12,711 nt of DNA, from NCBI GenBank assembly GCA_003531115.1, contig DQHT01000157.1, positions 10,825-23,535 of the forward strand, in the 5' to 3' direction. The notes beneath the pieces were generated by a model that saw only the letters and a list, made by a program, of their open reading frames with translations, was not told the origin of the DNA and ran no database searches. A program made the position numbers and the translations under genes. This DNA comes from Bacteroidota bacterium (GTDB lineage: Bacteria; Bacteroidota; Bacteroidia; UBA8524). Positions 5,552-12,711 of the stretch are shown here, in pieces (positions within the stretch are counted from its first letter, which is position 1; every line of letters begins with the position of its first letter).

Positions 5552-6394
5552 ATGAAAAAAGTCGCTATAGTAGGAGCCGGAACCATGGGAAGCGGCATTG
5601 CTCAGGTATTTGCCCTGTCAGGTTTCGACACCATTCTCTACGACTTAACCAATGAGGCCCTGGAAAAGGCGCGGTCGATGATCGATAAAAACCTTTCCAA
5701 AGCCGTGGAACTGGGCAAACTGGATGAAGCGTCAAAACATGCAGCACAGGCACGTTTGAGTTATACCACCCAATTTGAAGCCCTGAAAGCCGATTTTATT
5801 CTTGAAGCGATCGTAGAAAAGCTCGATGTGAAGATCGGGCTTTTCTTACGTTTGGCGGAACAGAATGAAGCAACAACGGTATTCGCCACCAATACCTCAT
5901 CCATACCCATCACCCAGATCGCTGCCGGCATTCCGCATCCTGAAAGGGTAGTGGGGGTGCATTTTTTTAACCCGGCGCATATCATGAAACTGGTCGAAAT
6001 TATCTCAGGAGCCCAAACAGCCGAAGAGGTGGCACGCGACTGTTATGATATGATGCAACAGCTGGGCAAAACCCCCGTGATGGCCAAAGATGCTCCCGGA
6101 TTTATCGTAAACAGGGTGGCCCGCCATTATTATGTGGAAGCGCTGAAAACCCTGGAAGAAGATGTAGCCGGACTCGAGCAGATCGATACCCTCATGGAAA
6201 ATATCGGATTTAAAATGGGTCCTTTTCGACTAATGGATCTGATCGGTGTTGACACCAACTTTTCCGTAACTTCCAGCATGTACCACCTGTTTCATCAGGA
6301 TAGCAAATTTCGTCCGAGCCGTATTCAGCAACAAAAAGTGGATGCCGGACATCATGGAAGAAAATCCGGGCGCGGTTTTTATCGTTATGAATAG
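5552..6394 (+). CDS. hbd: 3-hydroxybutyryl-CoA / 3-hydroxyacyl-CoA dehydrogenase
   Basis: The 280-residue single-function enzyme has a Rossmann NAD-binding domain (GAGTMG at 8-13, Asp31 at the end of the second strand) and a C-terminal helical dimerisation domain from about 185. Active-site residues are visible: Asn114-Thr-Ser116 in FATNTSSIPITQ, His137 in VVGVHFFNPAHIMKLVE, Glu149 of the His-Glu dyad, and Asn187 in PGFIVNRVARHYY. It oxidises 3-hydroxyacyl-CoA to 3-ketoacyl-CoA, or runs in reverse, in fatty-acid or amino-acid degradation. The chain length preferred is not readable from sequence. Length and the GRKSGRGFYRYE C-terminus are standard. It starts 8 nt after ald and ends 2 nt before the next ATG, so it is the middle gene of a three-gene operon. 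Gene-name choice is by family only. Confidence 0.93.
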   Translation: MKKVAIVGAGTMGSGIAQVFALSGFDTILYDLTNEALEKARSMIDKNLSKAVELGKLDEASKHAAQARLSYTTQFEALKADFILEAIVEKLDVKIGLFLRLAEQNEATTVFATNTSSIPITQIAAGIPHPERVVGVHFFNPAHIMKLVEIISGAQTAEEVARDCYDMMQQLGKTPVMAKDAPGFIVNRVARHYYVEALKTLEEDVAGLEQIDTLMENIGFKMGPFRLMDLIGVDTNFSVTSSMYHLFHQDSKFRPSRIQQQKVDAGHHGRKSGRGFYRYE

Positions 6395-6396
6395 AC

Positions 6397-6873
6397 ATGG
6401 ATAAAAAAACCCACATCCGCTTTTTCCTGATTTTTGCCCTTGCTTCATTATTCGGACTATCATCCTGCAATAAAAACACAGGCGACAACCTCGACCCCAT
6501 CCCGAATACACCCGTAAGCCTGACCATCAACCTGGACTTGCCCGCCTATTTTGACCTTACCCTGAACGGAAATTTTATGTATTTTTCTGATGGATATAAA
6601 GGCGTGATCGTCTATCACGGTTTCGACGACCAGTATTATGCCTTTGACAGGGCCTGTTCCTATAAACCTACCGATGCCTGTTCGCAATTATGGATGGACA
6701 GTACCACCCGCATGAACATGTTCTGTGGTTCTTATACCAATGGCATCTACGAAAAATGCTGCGACAGCCGCTTCGAGCTCCCCTCCGGCTTCCCCGCCCA
6801 GGGCCCCGCAACTTTTAGCATGAAGCAGTATTACGTTTCAAGGTCGGGGAATACGTTGTTCGTCAATAATTAG
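6397..6873 (+). CDS. Cys-rich lipoprotein with Rieske-like fold
   Basis: The 158-residue protein begins with a lipoprotein signal (FFLIFALASLFGLSSC; lipobox LSSC, lipidated Cys24) followed by a polar NKNTGDN linker, so it is probably anchored in the cell envelope. The rest resembles the Rieske-like small lipoproteins common in Bacteroidota: GVIVYHGFDDQYYAFDRACS (69-88), Cys95, Cys110, KCCDSRFELPSG (120-131), then GPATFSMKQYYVSRSGNTLF. The order 'yafdr-C ... C ... CC-xSrFelpsG ... GPA' matches a Rieske layout, but the usual CxH/CxxH ligand histidines are absent; the Cys residues may instead form disulfides. Function is unknown. It follows hbd by 2 nt and is probably translated from the same mRNA, though the functional link to two cytoplasmic dehydrogenases is unclear. 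Confidence 0.75.
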   Translation: MDKKTHIRFFLIFALASLFGLSSCNKNTGDNLDPIPNTPVSLTINLDLPAYFDLTLNGNFMYFSDGYKGVIVYHGFDDQYYAFDRACSYKPTDACSQLWMDSTTRMNMFCGSYTNGIYEKCCDSRFELPSGFPAQGPATFSMKQYYVSRSGNTLFVNN

Positions 6874-6879
6874 CACGAG

Positions 6880-6941
6880 TTTTCAGTGTTCAGTTTTCAG
6901 GTCAATCCGCTATGGACCATGGTCTATGGTCCATGGTCCAA
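6880..6941. repeat. dispersed repeat and palindrome upstream of rplM
   Basis: TTTTCAGTGTTCAGTTTTCAG (6880-6900) is an internally repeated motif. It is followed by a palindrome with 10-bp perfect arms TGGACCATGG (6913-6922) and CCATGGTCCA (6931-6940) around an 8-nt loop. The loop can also pair alternatively (ATGGACCAT with ATGGTCCAT). There is no U-tract, so it is more likely an intergenic repeat than a terminator, but it could end the upstream operon by folding. Confidence 0.55.
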
Positions 6942-6957
6942 AAGTTCTTTACAACTA

Positions 6958-6988
6958 TTGTTTATTAAATACAATCGTCTTACCTTTG
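6958..6988 (+). promoter_or_regulatory. promoter of the rplM-rpsI-rpsB-tsf operon
   Basis: TTG at 6958-6960, a 20-nt spacer, and TACCTTTG at 6981-6988 match the Bacteroidota sigma factor consensus TTG-N19/20-TAnnTTTG exactly. Transcription should begin about 5 nt after the box, near 6993, leaving a leader of roughly 30 nt before the GTG at 7023. That is too short for a long structured ribosomal-protein leader. Confidence 0.8.
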
Positions 6989-7022
6989 CCGTCCTTTTAA
7001 GAACAATTATTAACAACGAGCT

Positions 7023-7466
7023 GTGAATACCCTTAGTTATAAGACAATTTCGGCCAACGCGCAAACCGTTCAGAAGAACTGGTATGTAGTAAACGCAGAA
7101 GACAAGACCTTAGGAAGGCTTTCCTCTGAACTGGCAAAGATCATCCGTGGAAAAAACAAGCCTGATTTCACTCCTCATGTGGACTGTGGCGATTGCGTTA
7201 TCGTGATCAATGCAGAAAAGGTTCGTTTAACCGGCAACAAGATGAATGCAAAAGAGTACCAAACCTATTCAGGATATCCTGGTGGACGTAAGGTGACCAT
7301 TGCGAAAGACCAATTGAAGAGAAAACCAACCTCGCTGGTAGAGATCGCGGTAAAAGGCATGTTGCCTAAAAACCGTCTGGGTCGCGCGATATTTGGTAAC
7401 CTTTTCGTTTACGAAGGCAGCGAGCATCCTCATGCCGCACAGCAACCAAAAGAAATAAATTTGTAA
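7023..7466 (+). CDS. rplM: 50S ribosomal protein L13
   Basis: The 147-residue protein matches ribosomal L13 throughout. It has the Bacteroidota-type N-terminal extension ([20 protein letters not shown]), the core [20 protein letters not shown], and the family signature [20 protein letters not shown] at about 110-129 followed by [13 protein letters not shown]13 binds 23S rRNA early in assembly of the large subunit. The start is GTG at 7023, chosen because the N-terminal residues it adds are conserved in the phylum and it lies right behind a strong promoter; the next Met is far inside the core. rpsI follows after 10 nt. This is the first gene of a four-gene translation operon. Confidence 0.97.
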   Translation: MNTLSYKTISANAQTVQKNWYVVNAEDKTLGRLSSELAKIIRGKNKPDFTPHVDCGDCVIVINAEKVRLTGNKMNAKEYQTYSGYPGGRKVTIAKDQLKRKPTSLVEIAVKGMLPKNRLGRAIFGNLFVYEGSEHPHAAQQPKEINL

Positions 7467-7476
7467 TCGATTATAC

Positions 7477-7863
7477 ATGGAAGTGACCAACACATCAGGC
7501 AGAAGAAAAACAGCTGTTGCCCGGGTATATCTTACACCCGGTGAAGGCAAGATCGAAATAAACGGCAAAGATTTGACCGGATATTTCCCTTCGCCACTGC
7601 TACAGTACGAGGTAACCCTTCCTTTCAACAAAACTGAAAACCTCGGAAAATATGATGTTAAAGTGAATGTTGATGGTGGCGGTTTTACCGGACAAGCGCA
7701 GGCAATTCGCCTGGCCATCGCGAAAGCACTCGTGGAAATTAACCCCGAGTACCGCGCAGCTTTGAAACCAGACGGACTTCTTACCCGCGACTCGCGCATG
7801 GTAGAAAGAAAGAAACCTGGACAAAAGAAGGCCAGAAGAAAATTCCAATTCAGCAAACGTTAA
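7477..7863 (+). CDS. rpsI: 30S ribosomal protein S9
   Basis: The 128-residue protein is S9, standard length for the phylum. It has [20 protein letters not shown] near the N-terminus, the signature [19 protein letters not shown] at about 68-86, and the basic C-terminal tail [17 protein letters not shown], whose end reaches the P-site tRNA in ribosome structures. S9 binds the head of the 16S rRNA in the small subunit. It lies 10 nt after rplM, the classic L13-S9 pairing found across bacteria, and 18 nt before rpsB. Long minus-strand ORFs opposite it are shadows. Confidence 0.97.
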   Translation: MEVTNTSGRRKTAVARVYLTPGEGKIEINGKDLTGYFPSPLLQYEVTLPFNKTENLGKYDVKVNVDGGGFTGQAQAIRLAIAKALVEINPEYRAALKPDGLLTRDSRMVERKKPGQKKARRKFQFSKR

Positions 7864-7881
7864 TATTACCACGGAAAAAAC

Positions 7882-8646
7882 ATGTCATCAAACATCAATA
7901 TTCAGGAATTGTTGGATGCAGGGGTTCATTTCGGACACCTTACCCAAAAGTGGCATCCTAAAATGGCTCCATTCATTTTTATGGAGCAGAATGGTATCCA
8001 CATCATCGATCTGAACAAAACAAAAGCGAAACTGGAAGAAGCACAGTCTGCGATGAAAAACATCGTAAAATCCGGACGTAAAGTTTTGTTCGTTGCTACT
8101 AAAAAACAGGCAAAAGAGCTTGTTGCAGCAGAAGCAGATCGCGTTAAAATGCCTCACGTTACCGAAAGATGGCTGGGCGGAATGCTCACCAACTTTGCTA
8201 CCGTGAGAAAATCGATCAAAAAAATGCAACAGATCGATAAAATGACCGCTGACGGAACTTTTCAAAATATCTCCAAACGCGAGCGTCTTCAGTTCGAACG
8301 TGAAAAAATTAAAATGCAACGTGTTCTTGGCGGTATTGCCGACCTCAACCGTTTGCCGGCTGCCCTTTTTATCGTTGACGTAAAACGTGAACATATTGCA
8401 GTAAAAGAAGCTTTAAAACTGAATATCCCCGTTTTTGCTATTTGCGATACCAACTCCGACCCAACCCCGATCGATTTTCCGATCCCGGCAAATGACGATG
8501 CGGCAAAATCGATCTTAACCGTTACGCGCATGCTTACCGATGCCATCATCGAAGGCCTGAACGAAAGAAAGAAAGAAAAAGACGAACTGGATGCTCAAAA
8601 ACAGGGTGAAGATGTCCCTGCTACTGAAACTCCTGCAGAAGCATAA
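7882..8646 (+). CDS. rpsB: 30S ribosomal protein S2
   Basis: The 254-residue protein is S2. It has the N-terminal signature LLDAGVHFGHLTQKWHPKM and IFMEQNGIHIIDLNKT, the middle ERWLGGMLTNFATVRKSI, and the C-terminal part DVKREHIAVKEALKLNIPV followed by DTNSDPTPIDFPIPANDDA. The tail after about residue 228 is charged and low-complexity (ERKKEKDELDAQKQGED), which is variable in this family. S2 joins the small subunit late and sits between head and body. The next gene, tsf, begins 10 nt downstream, the common rpsB-tsf arrangement. No separate promoter is seen. Confidence 0.97.
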   Translation: MSSNINIQELLDAGVHFGHLTQKWHPKMAPFIFMEQNGIHIIDLNKTKAKLEEAQSAMKNIVKSGRKVLFVATKKQAKELVAAEADRVKMPHVTERWLGGMLTNFATVRKSIKKMQQIDKMTADGTFQNISKRERLQFEREKIKMQRVLGGIADLNRLPAALFIVDVKREHIAVKEALKLNIPVFAICDTNSDPTPIDFPIPANDDAAKSILTVTRMLTDAIIEGLNERKKEKDELDAQKQGEDVPATETPAEA

Positions 8647-8656
8647 TTAGTAAAGA

Positions 8657-9493
8657 ATGAGCGCGACTATCACAGCACAAGATGTAAATAAACTGCGTCA
8701 AATGACCGGTGTGGGGATCATGGATTGTAAAAAAGCCCTGATCGAAGCCAATGGTGATTTTGAAGCGGCAGTTGATATTCTCAGAAAAAAAGGTCAAAAA
8801 GTTTCCGCAAGCCGTGCCGGCAGAGATGCAGCAGAAGGAGTGGCGATCGCCCTTACTTCAGCCGATTCAACTACCGGGATCATTGTGGAACTAAACTGCG
8901 AAACCGACTTCGTTGCCAAAAACGACGAATACGTTGGATTTGCACAAAAAGTAGCAGAACTTGCCCTGAACAACCAACCGGCAAACCTGGAAGCGCTTAA
9001 AGCACTTTCCATTGACGGACGCAGCGTAGCGGATCATATCACAGATATGATCGGAAAAATTGGCGAGAAAATTGAACTTTCCAAATACGAACTGGTAAAA
9101 TCAGAAGGTATTGTTTCCTATATCCACAGCAACAAAAAAATTGCCGTGCTCGTAGCCGTAAACAAACCCCTGAACCTGGCCATCGAAGCTGCAGGAAAAG
9201 ATGTGGCCATGCAAATTGCCGCCCTCTCTCCCGTAGCCGTTGATAAAGACGATGTGGATGCCGATACGGTAAGACGTGAGATCGAAATTGGTAAAGAACA
9301 AGCCCGCGCCGAAGGCAAACCAGAAGAAATGCTGGAAAAAATCGCCCTCGGTAAATTGAACAAATTCTACAAAGACAGCACCCTTCTGAATCAGGACTTC
9401 GTAAAAGACAGTTCCGTAACAGTAGGAAAAATGCTCAACAACGTAGAAAACGGCCTGACCGTAAAATCCTTTATTCGCACCCAGGTAGGATAA
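8657..9493 (+). CDS. tsf: translation elongation factor Ts
   Basis: The 278-residue protein is EF-Ts, the guanine nucleotide exchange factor of EF-Tu. It has an N-terminal UBA-like domain (VNKLRQMTGVGIMDCKKALI, EANGDFEAAVDILRKKGQ), the core TDFV motif at 83-86 (ELNCETDFVAKNDEY) that inserts next to the EF-Tu nucleotide site, then the two-subdomain core and a C-terminal VGKMLNNVENGLTVKSFIRT. Length is typical for the phylum. It is the last gene of the operon; a strong intrinsic terminator follows within 20 nt. In many bacteria pyrH and frr follow tsf directly; here an opposite-strand gene and repeats intervene. Confidence 0.97.
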   Translation: MSATITAQDVNKLRQMTGVGIMDCKKALIEANGDFEAAVDILRKKGQKVSASRAGRDAAEGVAIALTSADSTTGIIVELNCETDFVAKNDEYVGFAQKVAELALNNQPANLEALKALSIDGRSVADHITDMIGKIGEKIELSKYELVKSEGIVSYIHSNKKIAVLVAVNKPLNLAIEAAGKDVAMQIAALSPVAVDKDDVDADTVRREIEIGKEQARAEGKPEEMLEKIALGKLNKFYKDSTLLNQDFVKDSSVTVGKMLNNVENGLTVKSFIRTQVG

Positions 9494-9509
9494 GTGATAC
9501 CTATTATAT

Positions 9510-9545
9510 TTAAAAAACCGATTCAGCAATGGATCGGTTTTTTTA
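9510..9545 (+). terminator. intrinsic terminator of the rplM-tsf operon
   Basis: Perfect 11-bp arms AAAAAACCGAT (9512-9522) and ATCGGTTTTTT (9533-9543) can extend by a G.T and a C-G pair to a 6-nt loop (AGCAAT). The run of seven T after CGG gives the U-tract. It begins 18 nt after the tsf stop codon. The A-tract on the left means it may also work from the opposite strand. Confidence 0.9.
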
Positions 9546-9579
9546 ATTCAGACTGGCCCTCAGACCTCACGCAGCCCCC

Positions 9580-9688
9580 CCGGTCCCTGAGCCGGCAAAC
9601 GAATATTTAGCTTTTGCAGTAGTTCCACGCCGGGTCGAAGGGCCGGAGAGGCTGCACGCGCCCCGTTTACTTCAAGCTCAGCAAACGG
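9580..9688 (+). repeat. composite palindromic element, copy B
   Basis: The 65-nt module (9580-9646) has left end CCGGTCCCTGAGCCGGC and right end GCCGGGTCGAAGGG. It is followed by a weaker form of the second hairpin, CCGTTT...AAACGG (9663-9688), matching 4142-4170 of copy A in reversed orientation and 12538-12588 of copy C. Confidence 0.75.
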
Positions 9689-9692
9689 ATCC

Positions 9693-9726
9693 CACTCCCC
9701 CGCTCAGGACGAAGTCCCCGCTCCCC
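9693..9726. repeat. C-rich module with GGAC-GAA-GTCC hairpin
   Basis: GCTCAGGACGAAGTCCCCG followed by CTCCCC recurs identically at 12622-12646 and in changed form at 11601-11628 (GGACTAAGTCC). It follows the composite element here and also in copy C, so it may be a third module of the same element. Confidence 0.6.
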
Positions 9727-9778
9727 ATTTATCAAAAAAGCGGTCGGCCCGGAGGTCCTGACCGCTTTTTTGATAAAT
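9727..9778. terminator. strong bidirectional hairpin, probable terminator
   Basis: Perfect 19-bp arms ATTTATCAAAAAAGCGGTC (9727-9745) and GACCGCTTTTTTGATAAAT (9760-9778) surround a 14-nt loop. A-tract and T-tract symmetry would provide a U-run on either strand. It lies between two convergent genes, tsf and the VWA gene. It is far from both stop codons: the composite repeat separates it from tsf and the 16-bp array separates it from the VWA gene. Confidence 0.7.
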
Positions 9779-9828
9779 TCATCTCCTCATCTCCTCATCC
9801 CCTCATCAAAAGTCTCAGGTAAATCTTT

Positions 9829-10100
9829 CCCCTCGTCTCCAAGTCCCCTCGTCTCCAAGTCCCCTCATCTCCCAGTCCCCTCGTCTCCCAGTCCCCTCGT
9901 CTCCAAGTCCCCTCATCTCCAAGTCCCCTCGTCTCCCAGTCCCCTCGTCTCCCAGTCCCCTCGTCTCCAATTCCCCCCGTCTCCAAGTCCCCTCATCTCC
10001 AAGTCCCCTCGTCTCCCAGTCCCCTCGTCTCCCAGTCCCCCCGTCTCCAATTCCCCTCGTCTCCAAGTCCCCTCGTCTCCAAGTCCCCTCGTCTCCAAGT
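9829..10100. repeat. 17-copy array of a 16-bp unit
   Basis: Exactly 17 units of CCCCTCGTCTCCAAGT and variants fill 272 bp with no insertion or deletion. Variable positions are few: CTCG/CTCA, CCAAGT/CCCAGT/CCAATT, and CCCCTC/CCCCCC. Naming variants A-G, the order is A A B C A D C C E F D C C G A A A, in which D-C-C-E-F (9909-9988) and D-C-C-G-A (9989-10068) form an 80-bp higher-order repeat. A degenerate lead-in occupies 9778-9810. Since 16 is not a multiple of 3 and the unit lacks stops, several frames stay open; the resulting reading frames are not genes. The array ends 4 bp from the VWA stop codon. Confidence 0.92.
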
Positions 10101-10104
10101 CCCC

Positions 10105-11469
10105 CTACGTCCCCTTAACCGCCACAAACTTCCCCTTATTGATCTTATACAACTGCCCCATAATCTCGATCACCGACCCCTCACTTAATTTCGTCATATT
10201 CTCAATATCCTCCTCGATCGTGTGAACACTTCCTCCCGTTTTATAGGCGATCTCCAGGTATTCCACATTCACATACCCGCTGGCAGTTCCGCAAAGAATG
10301 ACATGAACAGGTATTTTCAGATCCTTCAATAAAGCCATATCCCGCACAGGAGCATAATTGTCAGCGATCAGAACGATCTCATTGCATTCCCTGAATTTTT
10401 TCTGGGCCTCCAACATGGCTTCGATATCATTTTCCTGTCCGTCGCCACCATACCCGCCGGCCATGGCCCTTTTGCAGAGTACTTCCATGGCTGAATAACT
10501 GGATGCCTTTCCCGAATAAATTCCTCCCACCTTGCCCACACGCTTTGAGCCGTCATACTTTTTATCCCCGTCATTGAAAAATACAAAATGGCGGCAATCC
10601 GTGAGGTGGAAATTTAAACGCATCCATACCTGCAACTGAACGATATAGGGGTACATTGAACCGGTAACATCCGTAACGATCACCGCCTTTTTCCAATCCT
10701 TCATCTTCCTTTCCAGCACCTGCATCACGGTGGTATCCGATACGTAGGTGAACCCCGATAAGGATCCGCTCACCCCCCAGCTTGTATCGCAAATGGTGGT
10801 GGTTTTGGCAAGGGTCATATACTCCCGTTTCCGGTTCCAGAGCCCTCTTCTTTTATAACGAATGCCCTTCTCCAGTTTTTTCCCGCTTTTTGGCAAATAG
10901 CTGCCAGTCCATTTTTTCCGGGTTTTGGTGATATTTCGGCATTCAATACCCTCCACAGTATCCTTGATCACTTCCAGGGCCTTGCTCACCGAATCCATCA
11001 TTAATATTTCTGTACTTCTTTCCATAAAAGGTACATCCCTGTAAGTGATCACAAAACCATGGAAATAGGTAGCCGCTTCCTCAGGTGTTTTTGCTCCTTT
11101 TTGTCCGATAAAATGCCAGCTTATACCGGTCTGTTTATAGACCCCCGGAATGAGCTTCTCCAGTTCATCCAGGCGTTTCCCGTTTAATCCACTCTGTTGA
11201 AAGGAATCGCTGATCTGAAAATTGGTGTAGTACAATTCGATGCGCTCAATTTTTTTCCCCAGATGCGCTTCATGCTCCCGGGGATTGAGAATTTTTGAAC
11301 CCGAAAAATCCATACGCAGGAAATATTGATTCGCCTGGGCTGTACCACTGTCGTATTTCACGATCTGCGAAGCCTTGCGTTTGAGTAGCTGTTCCTTTGT
11401 TGGCGTCTGCCCCAATAGCGACGAAAAGGAAAAGGAAAAAACAATTAGGAAAATGAGTGCGCGGTCCAT
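10105..11469 (-). CDS. secreted von Willebrand factor A domain protein
   Basis: From Met at 11469 the protein has 454 residues. It starts with a signal peptide (MDRALIFLIVFSFSFSSLLG, cleavage near QTPTKEQ). A long N-terminal part (about 25-255) follows that I do not recognise, with many Lys/Arg around 180-220. A VWA domain spans about 258-420, with MIDAS motif DVTGS at 267-271, GGDGQEND at 341-348 and Asp370 in VLIADNYAP. VWA domains bind ligands through a metal ion; the role here, in periplasm or outside the cell, is unknown. The frame could be extended 33 codons upstream, but most of that lies in a dispersed 64-bp repeat (11521-11584) and would bury the signal peptide, so I reject it. The gene is convergent with tsf and divergent from pyrH, unusual company for a translation cluster. 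The 16-bp array abuts its stop codon. Confidence 0.85.
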   Translation of the reverse strand: MDRALIFLIVFSFSFSSLLGQTPTKEQLLKRKASQIVKYDSGTAQANQYFLRMDFSGSKILNPREHEAHLGKKIERIELYYTNFQISDSFQQSGLNGKRLDELEKLIPGVYKQTGISWHFIGQKGAKTPEEAATYFHGFVITYRDVPFMERSTEILMMDSVSKALEVIKDTVEGIECRNITKTRKKWTGSYLPKSGKKLEKGIRYKRRGLWNRKREYMTLAKTTTICDTSWGVSGSLSGFTYVSDTTVMQVLERKMKDWKKAVIVTDVTGSMYPYIVQLQVWMRLNFHLTDCRHFVFFNDGDKKYDGSKRVGKVGGIYSGKASSYSAMEVLCKRAMAGGYGGDGQENDIEAMLEAQKKFRECNEIVLIADNYAPVRDMALLKDLKIPVHVILCGTASGYVNVEYLEIAYKTGGSVHTIEEDIENMTKLSEGSVIEIMGQLYKINKGKFVAVKGT

Positions 11470-11489
11470 ACTCTTTTTTTTCTCTATAA

Positions 11490-12371
<882 letters not shown>

Positions 12372-12380
12372 GTCATCTGG

Positions 12381-12424
12381 GAGCGAGCCTGCGGCTTGAG
12401 CGAGCCTGCGGCTTGAGCGAGGGA
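12381..12424. repeat. short tandem repeat after pyrH
   Basis: Two identical 17-nt units GAGCGAGCCTGCGGCTT (12381-12397, 12398-12414) are followed by a partial third and by related GAGCGA/GGAGCG runs to about 12450. It is low-complexity and noncoding. Confidence 0.75.
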
Positions 12425-12453
12425 GCGCCGGAGCGAAGGAGCGAAGAAGAGCC

Positions 12454-12588
12454 CCGGTCCCTGAGCCGGCAAAAGAATTTTTTGCCTTTGCAGTAACTTC
12501 ACGCCGGGTCGAAGGGACCTTAGTGTCTGCTATCGCTCCGGTCACTTCCCTTCGGCAAGCTCAGGGCAGGCTCAAGCTCAGTGAACGG
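12454..12588 (+). repeat. composite palindromic element, copy C
   Basis: The 65-nt module (12454-12516) shares CCGGTCCCTGAGCCGGC and ACGCCGGGTCGAAGGG with copies A and B. It is followed by a longer spacer and the second hairpin, with arms CCGGTCACT (12538-12546) and AGTGAACGG (12580-12588), one mismatch. An extra AAGCTCAGGGCAGGCTC stretch sits within the loop. Confidence 0.7.
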
Positions 12589-12589
12589 T

Positions 12590-12647
12590 CTCTCCCCGCT
12601 CCCCCGCTCCCTCGCTCCCCCGCTCAGGACGAAGTCCCCGCTCCCCT
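12590..12647. repeat. C-rich module with GGAC-GAA-GTCC hairpin
   Basis: CCCGCTC-type repeats lead into CGCTCAGGACGAAGTCCCCG (12621-12640) and CTCCCC, identical to 9701-9726, and run directly into the 64-bp element. Confidence 0.6.
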
Positions 12648-12711
12648 CGTCCGCCGAAGCTCGTCGACAAACTTACGACTAACCACAATCCCCACCGAGC
12701 GTAGGCGGACC
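12648..12711. repeat. 64-bp inverted-repeat element, copy 2
   Basis: This is a second copy of 11521-11584 (62 of 64 identical) in the same orientation, so pyrH and its flanking repeats are bracketed by direct copies. The element reaches the last base of the window; whether it continues is unknown. Confidence 0.78.

Noticed and set aside
7269..7856. 195-codon minus-strand frame opposite rplM/rpsI
   Set aside because: It lies fully opposite two well-identified ribosomal protein genes and has no recognisable domain.
9829..10100. CRISPR array
   Set aside because: Units are contiguous 16-mers with no unique spacers, and no cas genes are present.
9770..10225. Open frames on both strands across the 16-bp array (for example plus 9770-10225, minus 9815-10066)
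   Set aside because: They arise because the unit has no stop codon and its length is not a multiple of three. The predicted proteins are pure repeats and several frames are open at once.

Overview
The window looks like a chromosomal segment of a Bacteroidota (Bacteroidetes) bacterium. The evidence is: TAnnTTTG-type promoter boxes (best case TTG-N20-TACCTTTG ahead of rplM), almost no Shine-Dalgarno sites, ribosomal proteins L13/S9/S2 and EF-Ts of Bacteroidota type, a DUF2281-type antitoxin paired with a VapC PIN toxin, and intergenic spaces full of short dispersed palindromic repeats. I cannot place it below phylum level.

Layout. (1) 1-2743 is an AT-rich accessory island. It holds a two-domain GNAT acetyltransferase, a small two-helix membrane protein, a DUF2281/VapC toxin-antitoxin pair and an unrecognised 95-residue protein, and it is bracketed by two near-identical REP-like units (1-76 and 2666-2743). 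Inside it, two accessory modules (GNAT and VapBC) are each flanked by a partial copy of the 5' part of the gene that follows them. (2) 2561-3003 is a repeat-rich spacer. (3) 3004-4097 holds a divergent pair: a short 3-hydroxyacyl-CoA-dehydrogenase-like protein on the minus strand and a RidA-family deaminase on the plus strand that may start with a lipoprotein signal lying antisense to its neighbour. (4) 4098-4409 is a repeat island followed by a promoter. (5) 4410-6873 is a tight operon: alanine dehydrogenase, 3-hydroxybutyryl-CoA dehydrogenase and a cysteine-rich Rieske-like lipoprotein. (6) 6958-9545 is the rplM-rpsI-rpsB-tsf translation operon with a clear promoter and terminator. (7) 9546-10104 is a second repeat island with a 19-bp perfect hairpin and a regular 17-copy array of a 16-bp unit. 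(8) 10105-11469 (minus) encodes a secreted von Willebrand factor A protein lying between tsf and pyrH. (9) 11470-11660 and 12372-12711 are repeat islands around pyrH (11661-12371).

Functionally, the core is housekeeping: translation (L13, S9, S2, EF-Ts), pyrimidine nucleotide supply (UMP kinase), and amino-acid/acyl-CoA metabolism. RidA produces pyruvate and ammonia from 2-aminoacrylate, and these are the substrates or products of alanine dehydrogenase nearby; this link is inferred. The most unusual material is not a single new enzyme system. It is the repeat architecture (three or four families of small palindromic elements that recur in the same composite order, and the 16-bp array with an 80-bp higher-order period) and the repeated 'gene fragment - module - intact gene' arrangement of the accessory island.
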